DNA of 64,000 nt, taken from positions 1,240,001 through 1,304,000 of the forward strand of contig NZ_CP132957.1 in NCBI RefSeq assembly GCF_030863805.1, in the 5' to 3' direction. This DNA comes from Kineothrix sp. MB12-C1 (GTDB taxonomy: Bacteria > Bacillota > Clostridia > Lachnospirales > Lachnospiraceae). The notes under the pieces are model-generated. The model was not told the DNA's origin and searched no databases. It saw only the letters and a list, made by a program, of their open reading frames with translations. The translations under genes and the position numbers were made by a program. Of this stretch, positions 53,329 to 61,933 are shown piece by piece (position 1 is the first letter of the stretch; every line of letters starts with the position of its first letter).

Positions 53329-53467
53329 TTACTGTTCACACCTATAGTGTTCACAGCAACAATATCACACAAATTGCATAAAGAACATGCAATTTGGCGC
53401 CCGAAGCACTCGCAAAATCGCATAGAAAGCGATTCAGACTTCGCGGAATAATACCTGTGAACAGTAA
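53329..53467. repeat. 139-bp palindromic element with 12-bp terminal inverted repeats
   Basis: Ends TTACTGTTCACA/TGTGAACAGTAA are perfect 12-bp inverted repeats. Inside are AAATTGCAT-AAAGAAC-ATGCAATTT, followed by GGCGCC, and ATCGC/GCGAT. No open frame of note. A truncated relative lies at 26598-26688. It resembles a MITE or REP-like element. Confidence 0.7.
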
Positions 53468-53565
53468 CCATTGCTTACTCCCCCCAAAGAGGGTGATTTC
53501 AAAGCAGTTGCCAAAGAATTCCCGTTGGTGTATATTTAAAAGAAAAGATTTTAGGAGTTAACGAT

Positions 53566-54432
53566 ATGTGGATTGCAGACCAATGGAACGATTATGAAGT
53601 GCTGGATACCTCCCTCGGCGAAAAGCTGGAACGGTGGGGTGATTACCTGCTTATTCGCCCGGATCCTCAAGTAATATGGAATACAGAAAAGAAACACACC
53701 GGCTGGAAAAAGAAAAACGGACATTATCACCGCAGTGCAAAAGGCGGGGGAGAATGGGAATTTTTCAATCTTCCTAATGAATGGAGTATAGAATACCGGG
53801 ATCTTACCTTCCACTTAAAGCCATTTAGCTTCAAACATACCGGTATCTTCCCGGAGCAAGCCACCAATTGGGACTGGTTCTCTAACCTTATTAAACAGGC
53901 CAAGCGTCCGGTACGCGTATTGAATCTATTCGCCTATACCGGGGGTGCAACACTTTCTGCTGCCAAAGCCGGTGCTCAGGTCACCCACGTGGATGCATCC
54001 AAGGGAATGGTGAATTGGGCAAAAGAAAACGCTGCTGCTTCCGGCCTTGCCGATGCACCTATTCGCTGGCTTGTGGATGACTGTGTCAAATTCGTAGAGC
54101 GGGAAATACGCCGGGGCAACACTTATGATGCTATTATTATGGATCCTCCTTCTTATGGACGCGGTCCCAAAGGCGAAATATGGAAAATAGAAGAGAGTAT
54201 TTTCCCATTTGTCGAATTGACAACGAAAATACTCTCTGAGGATCCTTTATTTTATTTAATTAACTCCTATACGACCGGACTTCAGCCTGCGGTATTATCT
54301 TATATGATAAATCTTACGGTTTCTTCCAAATTCGGTGGATATGTAACAGCCGAAGAAATCGGTCTTCCTGTCACAAAAAGCAATCTCGTTCTTCCCTGCG
54401 GCGCTTCCGGAAGATGGCAAAAGACTCTCTGA
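53566..54432 (+). CDS. Class I SAM-dependent methyltransferase (COG1092/RlmI-like)
   Basis: 288 aa. A variable N-terminal part precedes a Rossmann methyltransferase: the SAM site VLNLFAYTGGATLSAAKAGA, the acidic VTHVDASKGMVNWAKENA, the WLVDDCVKFV strand and the catalytic-type motif IIMDPPSYGRGPKGEIW. This pattern is that of 23S rRNA 5-methylcytosine methyltransferases of the RlmI/YwbD type, but it lacks their N-terminal PUA domain, so the RNA target is unproven. Plus-strand gene with a GGAG site 8-9 nt upstream. Confidence 0.85.
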   Translation: MWIADQWNDYEVLDTSLGEKLERWGDYLLIRPDPQVIWNTEKKHTGWKKKNGHYHRSAKGGGEWEFFNLPNEWSIEYRDLTFHLKPFSFKHTGIFPEQATNWDWFSNLIKQAKRPVRVLNLFAYTGGATLSAAKAGAQVTHVDASKGMVNWAKENAAASGLADAPIRWLVDDCVKFVEREIRRGNTYDAIIMDPPSYGRGPKGEIWKIEESIFPFVELTTKILSEDPLFYLINSYTTGLQPAVLSYMINLTVSSKFGGYVTAEEIGLPVTKSNLVLPCGASGRWQKTL

Positions 54433-54453
54433 TTGTGAAATAATAGTAACTTA

Positions 54454-54909
54454 TTAATAGTAGTAAGGGACTTCTCCCATTGCGAATAACATAACTGCAA
54501 ACAGCGCAATTATGATATAAAGCACAAGCATCACACCGGATATAATAAGCTGTGCCTTGAAGAAATTGGACTTGCTCTTCTTCTCTTTCTTGCTGAAAGC
54601 CCATACGAACATCAATACAATGTTAACACAGGGAACAAACGTAATGAGTAACAAAGCGATCAACCATTCTCCCAGACTCACCGGCTCTTCTAATTCCGGC
54701 TGATAACCTCCCTGCTGTGGATATTGATATCCCTGCCCTTCATACGGATGGCCACCCGGCTGTCCGTATTCATATCCGTATTCCGGACTCTGTCCTTCAT
54801 ATTTCTCCCGTCTTTCATACCCTTCCTGGAAACCCGGCTCCGGTTCCATGCCGGTGAAGGTTCCATTTTGCTGCTGTCCTTCCCCGTTTTCGTACATGTT
54901 ATTATCCAA
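54454..54909 (-). CDS. Small membrane protein with Gly/Tyr/Gln/Pro-rich N-terminus
   Basis: 151 aa from a TTG start at 54909, chosen because AGGGAGG lies 8 nt upstream; the in-frame ATG at 54927 would have the site inside the gene. The first half is low-complexity, rich in Gly, Gln, Tyr, Pro and Glu (YGQPGGHPYEGQGYQYPQQG). The second half has two predicted membrane helices separated by a Lys-rich loop (SKKEKKSKSNFFK). Proteins like this occur next to DUF2752 genes in clostridia; function unknown. It converges on the methyltransferase gene. Confidence 0.75.
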   Translation of the reverse strand: MDNNMYENGEGQQQNGTFTGMEPEPGFQEGYERREKYEGQSPEYGYEYGQPGGHPYEGQGYQYPQQGGYQPELEEPVSLGEWLIALLLITFVPCVNIVLMFVWAFSKKEKKSKSNFFKAQLIISGVMLVLYIIIALFAVMLFAMGEVPYYY

Positions 54910-54983
54910 TTTCTTTTCCTCCCTCATTTTCTTAAGCTCATTCTTTTATTATATGATGTTGGGGGCAAAAGATATTTACCCCT

Positions 54984-55159
54984 ATGATACCTACGGATTA
55001 CTACGCACTTTGTGCTCTCGTAATCCCAACCCTAACTTAAGTTAGGGTACAATATTCGAAATCCGCCCTATTCGGGCTGCTTTCTCATATTTTGCGGGCC
55101 CCAAAGTCATGTCTTTTCATGCGAGCATGAAACACATGACTTTTTGACCCTGGTATCAT
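54984..55159. repeat. Multi-palindrome element between two membrane-protein genes
   Basis: Bounded by ATGATACC/GGTATCAT (8 bp, perfect). Inside are GGATTAC/GTAATCC enclosing GCAC-TTT-GTGC, the perfect palindrome CCCTAACTTAAGTTAGGG (55031-55048) and a long hairpin AAAGTCATGT..TTTCATGC-GA-GCATGAAA..ACATGACTTT (55103-55143). Confidence 0.6.
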
Positions 55160-55166
55160 TATATTA

Positions 55167-55652
55167 TCATATCCCTAATAACCTGCGCAAGAATTCCCTG
55201 TAATAAGGTATGTGGCTTTCGAGAAAATTCCCCCTCGTATAAACATACGGCGGTCTGTTAGGAAATATCGTATACATTCGGTAAACATAGACAATTAACA
55301 GTGCCGCTACCAGAACGATCATCCCAATATAAAAACCTTTTATCTTCCTTCCAAGTACATACCGGTAAACACCGCAATACAGAAGAAAGGAAAGAACAGG
55401 AAAAGCCATTGGGCTCAGCCGAAAGGAACGGGCGAATTGACCTGTAAGCAAAAAGAAAATTGCCCGTGTCATTCCACAGCCCGCACAAGGAAAACCTGTC
55501 GTAAGTACAAGCGGACAAAATGCATGAAATACTACATGCATGAAAATATAATATGCAAGAAAGATGAGTATTACTACTTTGTAATCCCATAAATCGGAAG
55601 CAATACGCCTCCCAATATCTTCTAATCTATTTTTCATACTTTCCCACGACAC
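55167..55652 (-). CDS. DUF2752-domain membrane protein
   Basis: 161 aa with three or four hydrophobic segments. The hallmark FCPLVLTTGFPCAGCGMTRA, a cysteine-rich segment between helices, identifies DUF2752, a family of unknown function widespread in Firmicutes and Bacteroidetes. The cysteines could bind metal or form a redox pair; that is not known. It directly follows the ABC-F gene, with adjacent ends. Confidence 0.85.
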   Translation of the reverse strand: MSWESMKNRLEDIGRRIASDLWDYKVVILIFLAYYIFMHVVFHAFCPLVLTTGFPCAGCGMTRAIFFLLTGQFARSFRLSPMAFPVLSFLLYCGVYRYVLGRKIKGFYIGMIVLVAALLIVYVYRMYTIFPNRPPYVYTRGNFLESHIPYYREFLRRLLGI

Positions 55653-57518
55653 CTATTGGCCGTCTATTCTCCCCTTCAACTCTTCCAGATACATCCATCG
55701 TTCCATCTTCTCTTCCAGAGCATGTTCCGTTTCCTCTTTTTCCTTCGTCAGTTCATTCAATTTAATGAAGTCTGTGGATGCACGAATAATCTCTTTGTCC
55801 AAATGCTCCAAATGTTCCTCCAGATGCGCGATCTCACCTTCAATCGTTTCATAATCCTTTTGTTCCTTATAAGTGAACTTAAGCTTAGCAGAGGGGGACT
55901 TCCAATTTCGTTTTTCTTCTTTTTCCCCTGATTTCATAGGCGAAGCTGATTGTCTTCTCCCTTGGCTTTCCCCCAGCCCATCTTCTCCATCTCCGATAGC
56001 CCTTAGCGCTTCTTTCTTTCCGGCATAATCGGTATATCCCCCTTCGTATTGACGCAGCTTCCCACCTTCTTCGAAGGCAAAAATCCTCCGTATTGTACGA
56101 TCTAAAAAGTAACGATCATGGGAAACGGTAATTACGATTCCGGGGAAACGATCCAGATAATCTTCCAGCACGGTGAGCGTAGTAATATCCAAATCGTTCG
56201 TAGGCTCATCCAGAATCAATACATTGGGAGCCCCCATTAATACTTTTAACAGATTCAGCCTGCGCTTCTCCCCACCTGAGAGCTTGCCTATCAAGGTATA
56301 CTGCTCACTGCCAAAAAATAAAAATCGTTCCAGCATCTGGGATGCCGTAATCGTTCCGTCCGCAGTCGATATATATTCCGCAACATCCCTAATATAATCA
56401 ATAACCCTTCTTTCCGGCGACATCTCTGAAATACTCAGTTCTTGCGCATAATAACCGACCTTAACAGTCTGTCCGACCTCAAGGCTGCCGGTGTCAGGTT
56501 CCACACTTCCGGTAAGGATTTTCATAAGAGTTGTTTTCCCGCAGCCGTTGGCTCCGATAAAACCAATTCTGTCTTCTTTCAAAAACACATAGGAAAAGTC
56601 ATCAATTAACACTTTCTCTCCGTATCGCTTGGAGATATTCTTAATCTCCACCGTTGTTTTCCCCAGTCTTGAAGCTGCCGAGCTCATCTCTACCTTTCCG
56701 TCAGCTATTGGCGCTTCTGCCTGTTTCAGTTCCTCATAGCGTTCCAGCCTCGCCTTTTGCTTGGTAGAGCGCGCTCTTGCCCCGCGCTTTACCCACTCCA
56801 ACTCCGTACGCAGAATCGATTGCCTTTTCCGCTCACTGGCAAGTAGTTCCTCTTCCCGCATCGCCTTTAACTCGAGAAAACCGGAGTAATTCGCCTGATA
56901 GGAATAAATCTGCCCTTTATCTATTTCCACGATCCGATTCGATACGCTGTCAAGAAAATACCGGTCATGAGTTACCATAATAATGGCACCGCTTCGTTTC
57001 TTGAGCATCTCCTCCAACCAATCCGACATCTCATTATCCAAATGGTTCGTCGGTTCATCCAGAATAAGAATATCCGCAGGAGAGAGCAACGCCGCTGCTA
57101 ATGCAAGCCTTTTTCTCTGTCCGCCTGAAAGGGTGTTGCATCTTGCGGCGAAATCGCTAACTCCTATTTGTGTTAACATCGCCTTAGCATCGCTTTCCCT
57201 GTTCCACATTTCATCATGGGCGCTTCGATCCTCCGATATTTTATCATATCCACTTAATACCGCTTGTAAGACGGTCTCCTCTCCTCCAAAATCAGGATGC
57301 TGAGGAAGATAAGTACAAATTACATGGTTGGCCCTTATCACTTTTCCCTCATCGGGTTCCTCAAGGCCTGCCATCATCTTCAATAAGGTAGACTTACCCG
57401 TTCCATTGATTCCAATAACACCTACCTTTTCCCCCTCCTGCAAATAAAATGAGGCCTGATCGAAAAGTTTCCGTTCACCGAACGACTTTACTATATTTTC
57501 AACTGTTAATATATTCAT
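55653..57518 (-). CDS. ABC-F family ATPase (Uup-like)
   Basis: 621 aa, soluble, with two ABC modules and no membrane segment. Walker A sites are GINGTGKSTL and GANGCGKTTL; signatures are LSGGQRKRLALAAAL and LSGGEKRRLNLLKVL; both Walker B motifs end LDEPTN. The linker between the modules and a C-terminal coiled coil (about 555-621, with YETIEGEIAHLEEHLEHLDK) match Uup-type proteins, which bind ribosomes or branched DNA. Start set at 57518 (MNILTVENIVKSFGERK), the family start; the frame opens 7 codons earlier. Confidence 0.93.
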   Translation of the reverse strand: MNILTVENIVKSFGERKLFDQASFYLQEGEKVGVIGINGTGKSTLLKMMAGLEEPDEGKVIRANHVICTYLPQHPDFGGEETVLQAVLSGYDKISEDRSAHDEMWNRESDAKAMLTQIGVSDFAARCNTLSGGQRKRLALAAALLSPADILILDEPTNHLDNEMSDWLEEMLKKRSGAIIMVTHDRYFLDSVSNRIVEIDKGQIYSYQANYSGFLELKAMREEELLASERKRQSILRTELEWVKRGARARSTKQKARLERYEELKQAEAPIADGKVEMSSAASRLGKTTVEIKNISKRYGEKVLIDDFSYVFLKEDRIGFIGANGCGKTTLMKILTGSVEPDTGSLEVGQTVKVGYYAQELSISEMSPERRVIDYIRDVAEYISTADGTITASQMLERFLFFGSEQYTLIGKLSGGEKRRLNLLKVLMGAPNVLILDEPTNDLDITTLTVLEDYLDRFPGIVITVSHDRYFLDRTIRRIFAFEEGGKLRQYEGGYTDYAGKKEALRAIGDGEDGLGESQGRRQSASPMKSGEKEEKRNWKSPSAKLKFTYKEQKDYETIEGEIAHLEEHLEHLDKEIIRASTDFIKLNELTKEKEETEHALEEKMERWMYLEELKGRIDGQ

Positions 57519-57628
57519 AAACCTTAAGGCTCCTAACATCTCTCATATGGTATTTCTCCTCCCCTTTAAAAGTGCCATATAAAACAGGGCGTGCTTTCGC
57601 GTTCCTTTTTCATATGGCACCATTGCTT

Positions 57629-58546
57629 CTATTCTTTGTAATTAACAAGCTCGTCCAGAAGCTTCGGAAGCTTTTCTGCCACTTCCTCTTCTTTAAACTG
57701 ACAAGTTCCTACCGCCTTATGGCCCCCTCCGCCATACTTCAACATAAGACTTCCTACGTTAACTTTGGATGTCTTGTTAAGAATGCTGTAACCGACTGCT
57801 ACCGAACAACCTTGGTTCCCTTTTCCTTTAACGATCCAAGCGGAAATATTTTGCTCAGGATACATACTGTATATCATAAATCGATTCCCGGAGTAAATAG
57901 GATCTACATCTCTTAAATCTGAAATAATAACATCCTTTTCCACTCTCGTATGTTTTTTTACCATTTCTTCGAACTTCTCAGCCTGTTCGAAATAAGTATC
58001 GACTCTTTCTTGTACATCACAAAGATCCAAAATCTGTTCCGTAGTCATCGTACGGCAAGCATCGATCAGTTTCTCCATCAACTGATAGTTGGAAATAGTA
58101 AAGTTCCTCCATCTTCCGAGCCCTGTTCTGGGATCCATAAGAAAACCAATTAGAATCCAACCCTTCGGATTCTGTATTTCATCAATAGTCAGGTTGCCTG
58201 AGTCCACTTTGTCCACAGCTTCCATCATCTCATCAAATTGAGGGAATCTCTCCTTGCCTCCATAGTATTCGTAAATAATGCGGGCACAGGAAGGTGCCAT
58301 ACGGCTCTCTCCTTTATATTTTCCCTCTAACTGATTTCTTTCAAATTCACTAGAGTGATGATCGAACCATAATCCGCATCCTTCTACAAAAGGTACATTC
58401 GCCAGACAGTCATCCTCCGTAATGTCCACCAGGCCATCCTGCAAATCCTTCGGATGTGCAAACGACCAGTGATCGATAATCCCTGCTTCTTTTAGTAATG
58501 CTCCGCATGCCAGTCCATCAAAATCAGAACGTGTCACTAATCTCAT
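57629..58546 (-). CDS. DHH-family phosphoesterase
   Basis: 305 aa from MRLVTRSDFDGLACGALL (an ATG two codons earlier also exists). Metal-binding motifs are RSDFDGLACGA, the DHH motif in LWFDHHSSEFERN, and AVDKVDSGNL. The C-terminal DHHA1-type domain ends with LMLKYGGGGHKAVGTCQF. These proteins hydrolyse short oligonucleotides or linear/cyclic dinucleotides; no transmembrane or GGDEF parts are present, so it is not GdpP, and the exact substrate is open. Confidence 0.9.
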   Translation of the reverse strand: MRLVTRSDFDGLACGALLKEAGIIDHWSFAHPKDLQDGLVDITEDDCLANVPFVEGCGLWFDHHSSEFERNQLEGKYKGESRMAPSCARIIYEYYGGKERFPQFDEMMEAVDKVDSGNLTIDEIQNPKGWILIGFLMDPRTGLGRWRNFTISNYQLMEKLIDACRTMTTEQILDLCDVQERVDTYFEQAEKFEEMVKKHTRVEKDVIISDLRDVDPIYSGNRFMIYSMYPEQNISAWIVKGKGNQGCSVAVGYSILNKTSKVNVGSLMLKYGGGGHKAVGTCQFKEEEVAEKLPKLLDELVNYKE

Positions 58547-58599
58547 AAACAATCCCTCTCTTTCTTACATATCCTCTATATCGAATACTTATAATATCT

Positions 58600-58620
58600 G
58601 TAACTGTTCAGTACCTTCAC
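58600..58620. repeat. Dispersed short repeat, copy 3 (partial)
   Basis: GTAACTGTTCAGTACCTTCA followed by C, identical over 21 nt to the copy at 7484-7510 but lacking the CAGTTA end. It lies in the upstream region of the DHH gene. Confidence 0.65.
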
Positions 58621-58706
58621 TTGCCTTTTCTATATTATAATGCCATACCCGTACTTCTTCGTCAACATTCTTCCCCTATTTTTCATGAATGCAGAAAATC
58701 TTAGAT

Positions 58707-59909
58707 TCATTCATATTGATAATCCATATATATCTTTTTTCCCATAAAGGAAATCACTCCGCTAATAAGCAAATATATTACGGGGACAACTTGCCATGAT
58801 ACGCAGATTTTTCCAAATACCGATACAGCTTGCGGATTAAAAATACTCCATACCGCAATAAATTCACCGGGAAGATAACTCCATAGTTGTGATATCACAC
58901 GGTATTGCACCGGTATGTTGAGGAACATGGACAATATAATCATACCCATTACCAATGCAAGTGTACCAATACTGTTGCGCAACAGTTCGGACAGAACCAT
59001 GACGAACACACCTGTTATAATACAGGCCGCCACCATCATACCATAAGAAATAAAGATTGCTTCTCCCACACTAATCGGGTAAGAATAATCCGCCCACATT
59101 AACTGAAATGCTGATGAAAAACCTTCCATCCCGTACAGCGCAAAGGATATTCCGAATGATACCATCGTAAATAGAAGCGATATCATAAGTGTAAAGCTTA
59201 TTCCGGCAAGCAATTTTATCCAATAAATATCCTTCTTTCCAAATCTGCTGCTTAGAATCAACTGATCCGTTTTTCTTGTATGTTCTTCCGGGAATACACC
59301 GGAAAGGCTGATTGTAATTGCAAAAAGAGACATCAATCCTATTGTACTTAAGCAATCAAAAAGCTGCCAATATCCTTCCTTATATCGGAACTTCAATGGC
59401 CATTCAATTTTCATTTCCTGCTCTTTCCAAAAGTCTTTTTCTCTTTGCGATAACAAATAGCTATCCCATTTTCTTTCCATCATGGCTTGCCGCTTTGCAT
59501 ACATATCCTGCTCGTCTGCAGTCCATTGCATTGTTTCAGAGACATCCATACCCGTTGTGCTTCTGACAAAATTAAATATGGCGCTATACGGGCGGGCATA
59601 TATTTGGTACTCTTTCATTAAAGTATATTTTTCCGTGCCAGAAGGTATTTTGTCATATCCTGCTTTCATCTCTTCGAGCAAAGCCTGATCTATCACTCTG
59701 CCATCCAGGCTTTGCTGATACTCTTTATCTACATGAAACATGTGATAGTTCGTATCTATTTCCACTCCATCTGCATAGCAAGTTCCCAAAAGAGAGGCTG
59801 CAATCGTAAAAGCAATAATAATAAGTATAATTGCAGTAGACACCCACACAATTTTTCGCCGCAATATCTTTTTTAATTCATATTTGTACAACATCGTAAA
59901 GTTAGTCAT
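58707..59909 (-). CDS. ABC-2 type transporter permease
   Basis: 400 aa. One helix near residues 20-42 precedes a large extracellular loop of about 140 residues, and five or six more helices follow (LMSLFAITISLSGVFPEEHT onward). This topology is typical of ABC-2 family exporter permeases in bacitracin/lantibiotic-resistance-like or unknown systems. Start at 59909 from a GGAGGGG site; the gene overlaps the ATPase stop by 8 nt. Exported substrate unknown. Confidence 0.85.
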   Translation of the reverse strand: MTNFTMLYKYELKKILRRKIVWVSTAIILIIIAFTIAASLLGTCYADGVEIDTNYHMFHVDKEYQQSLDGRVIDQALLEEMKAGYDKIPSGTEKYTLMKEYQIYARPYSAIFNFVRSTTGMDVSETMQWTADEQDMYAKRQAMMERKWDSYLLSQREKDFWKEQEMKIEWPLKFRYKEGYWQLFDCLSTIGLMSLFAITISLSGVFPEEHTRKTDQLILSSRFGKKDIYWIKLLAGISFTLMISLLFTMVSFGISFALYGMEGFSSAFQLMWADYSYPISVGEAIFISYGMMVAACIITGVFVMVLSELLRNSIGTLALVMGMIILSMFLNIPVQYRVISQLWSYLPGEFIAVWSIFNPQAVSVFGKICVSWQVVPVIYLLISGVISFMGKKIYMDYQYE

Positions 59910-60606
59910 GATTCCCCTCCTCAAACTGCTTTAAATAGAACTGCTCCAAACCTCCTTGCTGTTCCTCCCTTTTTCCCTGATAGATAAGCTCTCCGTCTTT
60001 CATTATTAAAATAGTATCCGCAATATGCTCAATATCCGATACCACATGTGTGGACAAAAAAACAATATTATCTTTCCCCAGTTCTGCAATCAAATTCCTG
60101 AATCTTGCCCGTTCCTTGGGATCGAGCCCCGTGGTTGGCTCATCTAAAATCAATAACCTCGGATTCCCCAGCAACGCCTGTGCTATTCCCAACCGTTGTT
60201 TCATACCTCCTGAATAAGTTTTTATCTTCTTTTTACCCACATCTTGTAATGCAACTACTTTTAGTAATTCCGCCGTCCTTCTCTTTGCCTGCAACTTATT
60301 CAGTCCTTTCAAAGCCGCCATATATAACAGGAAATCTTCTCCTGTAAAATTGGGATAATATCCAAAATCCTGCGGAAGATATCCTAGCTTAGATCGGTAT
60401 TCCTCGGTGGAAACATCAGATCCGTCCATTGAAATACTTCCGCTAGTGGGTTTTAAAATACCACACAGCAGCCGCATCAATGTGGTTTTTCCGGCGCCAT
60501 TTGCACCGAGTAATCCATATACCCCCGCTTTTAATCCAAGTGAGATCCTGTCTACTGCAATCTTACTTCCATATTGCTTTGATAATCTGTCTATGATAAG
60601 TTCCAT
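59902..60606 (-). CDS. ABC transporter ATP-binding protein (exporter type)
   Basis: 234 aa. Walker A GANGAGKTTLMRLL, Q-loop YLPQDFGYYPNF, signature TYSGGMKQRLGIAQALL, Walker B LLILDEPTTGLDP and switch histidine STHVVSDIEH are intact. The YLPQDFG loop is typical of ATPases paired with ABC-2 permeases. It overlaps the preceding membrane-protein gene by 16 nt and the permease gene by 8 nt, so the four genes from the sigma factor onward are tightly coupled. Confidence 0.94.
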   Translation of the reverse strand: MELIIDRLSKQYGSKIAVDRISLGLKAGVYGLLGANGAGKTTLMRLLCGILKPTSGSISMDGSDVSTEEYRSKLGYLPQDFGYYPNFTGEDFLLYMAALKGLNKLQAKRRTAELLKVVALQDVGKKKIKTYSGGMKQRLGIAQALLGNPRLLILDEPTTGLDPKERARFRNLIAELGKDNIVFLSTHVVSDIEHIADTILIMKDGELIYQGKREEQQGGLEQFYLKQFEEGNHD

Positions 60607-61307
60607 GTAAGTTCCTCCGTTCTTTCTATCATTTTTTGAAATTCAGATATAGCTATAAATAAAAGCACAATAAATGCAAAAATCCACCATCCAAATAATC
60701 TTTGCTGATAAAAAAAAGCTTCCATATATCTGTTAATCATAGGGAGCAAGCTAATAATGACTGCAAATCCCATGCTCAAATAGGCAGATTCTTTTCCGTG
60801 AATTTTACGAACAATATATAAGCCTCCCGCAGCAGTCAGAAGATATGATACCGACAGATACACCCCTGTCTGAAATATCGTATGGATTTCATCCATATGT
60901 CCCAACGCTGCAAGTAAGCATAATAGTCCCAAATTGGACACTCCCAGAATTCCCATACGGGCCAATACTACACTTTTTAATGAAAATCTTGAAGCCATTT
61001 CTAATTCTGCCATACCATGAATTTCTGAGCGGATACTTTCTCCAATGAAAGATACTGCCAAATACGGTACCATTGCCGATAACAGCCACATTACATTTAT
61101 TTTCATAAAGCTGCCGCCGACTAAAGCTACTGTAAATATCACAAATGATAATCCCCATACCCATTTCCTTATATAGGAGGCCTGAACTAATACAAACCGA
61201 GAATAACTCATCTCCGGCTGCTTTATATTCCTCATAAATGCCTGCTTATTCTGCGGCTTTGGGACTTCAAACGCATCTTTTAATGCTTTCTTCATTTTAG
61301 TTTTCAT
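60591..61307 (-). CDS. Membrane protein in a sigma factor-ABC operon, possible anti-sigma factor
   Basis: 238 aa. A charged cytoplasmic N-terminus of about 45 residues (MKTKMKKALKDAFEVPKPQN) is followed by about six membrane helices with a charged loop (FIGESIRSEIHGMAELEMAS). It overlaps the sigma-factor gene by 4 nt (ATGA) and the ATPase gene by 16 nt. Genes in this position often encode the sigma factor's inhibitor, but no zinc HxxxCxxC motif is present. It may instead be part of the exporter. I do not recognise the family. Confidence 0.65.
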   Translation of the reverse strand: MKTKMKKALKDAFEVPKPQNKQAFMRNIKQPEMSYSRFVLVQASYIRKWVWGLSFVIFTVALVGGSFMKINVMWLLSAMVPYLAVSFIGESIRSEIHGMAELEMASRFSLKSVVLARMGILGVSNLGLLCLLAALGHMDEIHTIFQTGVYLSVSYLLTAAGGLYIVRKIHGKESAYLSMGFAVIISLLPMINRYMEAFFYQQRLFGWWIFAFIVLLFIAISEFQKMIERTEELTWNLS

Positions 61308-61756
61308 AAAAAGTCCTCCTTCCTGAGTTTATTTCGAAGTACTTTCAAAACCTCCCTTGTCCTACGATAAACTGCAAATCTCGATATTCCCAATAATTTA
61401 CTGATAATAGACACCGGGACCTCATTTACATATCTTAAGAGTACCAATTCCCGTTCCTCCTCCTTTAATTCAGCCAGTGCCGCCTTTACTGCTATCGAAG
61501 TGACCAATTTTTCTTCCTCACCATGTTCTTCAATTTCTTCAGGCAAACACTCCCAAACCATCTTCCTATATTCGTCGATACAAAGATTTCGGGCTATTGT
61601 ATACAGATACTGCAATTCCTGTCCTGTATTCCTATATGTATCGCTTTCAATAAAAAGCAAGAAGGTTTGTTGCGTAATATCTTCCGCTACATTTTGCTCC
61701 CGTAATTTGAAGTAGCAATATCGATAAATTTTGTCATATTGTTCCTCTATGTCCAT
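61304..61756 (-). CDS. ECF-type RNA polymerase sigma factor
   Basis: 150 aa. Region 2 spans about 1-65 (YRYCYFKLREQNVAEDITQQ, then YLYTIARNLCIDEYRK) and region 4 about 90-145 with the helix-turn-helix EVPVSIISKLLGISRFAVYR. Regions 1 and 3 are lacking, as in extracytoplasmic-function sigma factors. An AAAGGAGG site lies rather far (14 nt) upstream of the ATG. It probably switches on the downstream membrane protein/ABC operon under an envelope stress; the signal is unknown. Confidence 0.9.
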   Translation of the reverse strand: MDIEEQYDKIYRYCYFKLREQNVAEDITQQTFLLFIESDTYRNTGQELQYLYTIARNLCIDEYRKMVWECLPEEIEEHGEEEKLVTSIAVKAALAELKEEERELVLLRYVNEVPVSIISKLLGISRFAVYRRTREVLKVLRNKLRKEDFL

Positions 61757-61881
61757 GAACTCGCTTAAAACCTCCTTTCATAATGTTTAACGTTAGAATC
61801 ATATCAAATGTGCGCACTTTATTTATTTTTTAATATTACTTTGAATTCTGCGGCATTAACACCGGGGTTTTCCACGAAAAA

Positions 61882-61910
61882 GGAGCTTCCCGAAAATCTC
61901 GGAAAGCTCC
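61882..61910 (-). terminator. Terminator after tuf
   Basis: Minus strand GGAGCTT/AAGCTCC with inner TCCGA/TCGGG-type pairing and AATC-like loop, followed by TTTTTC; 24 nt after the tuf stop. Confidence 0.85.
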
Positions 61911-61933
61911 ATAAAATCTAATTTTATTATTGA

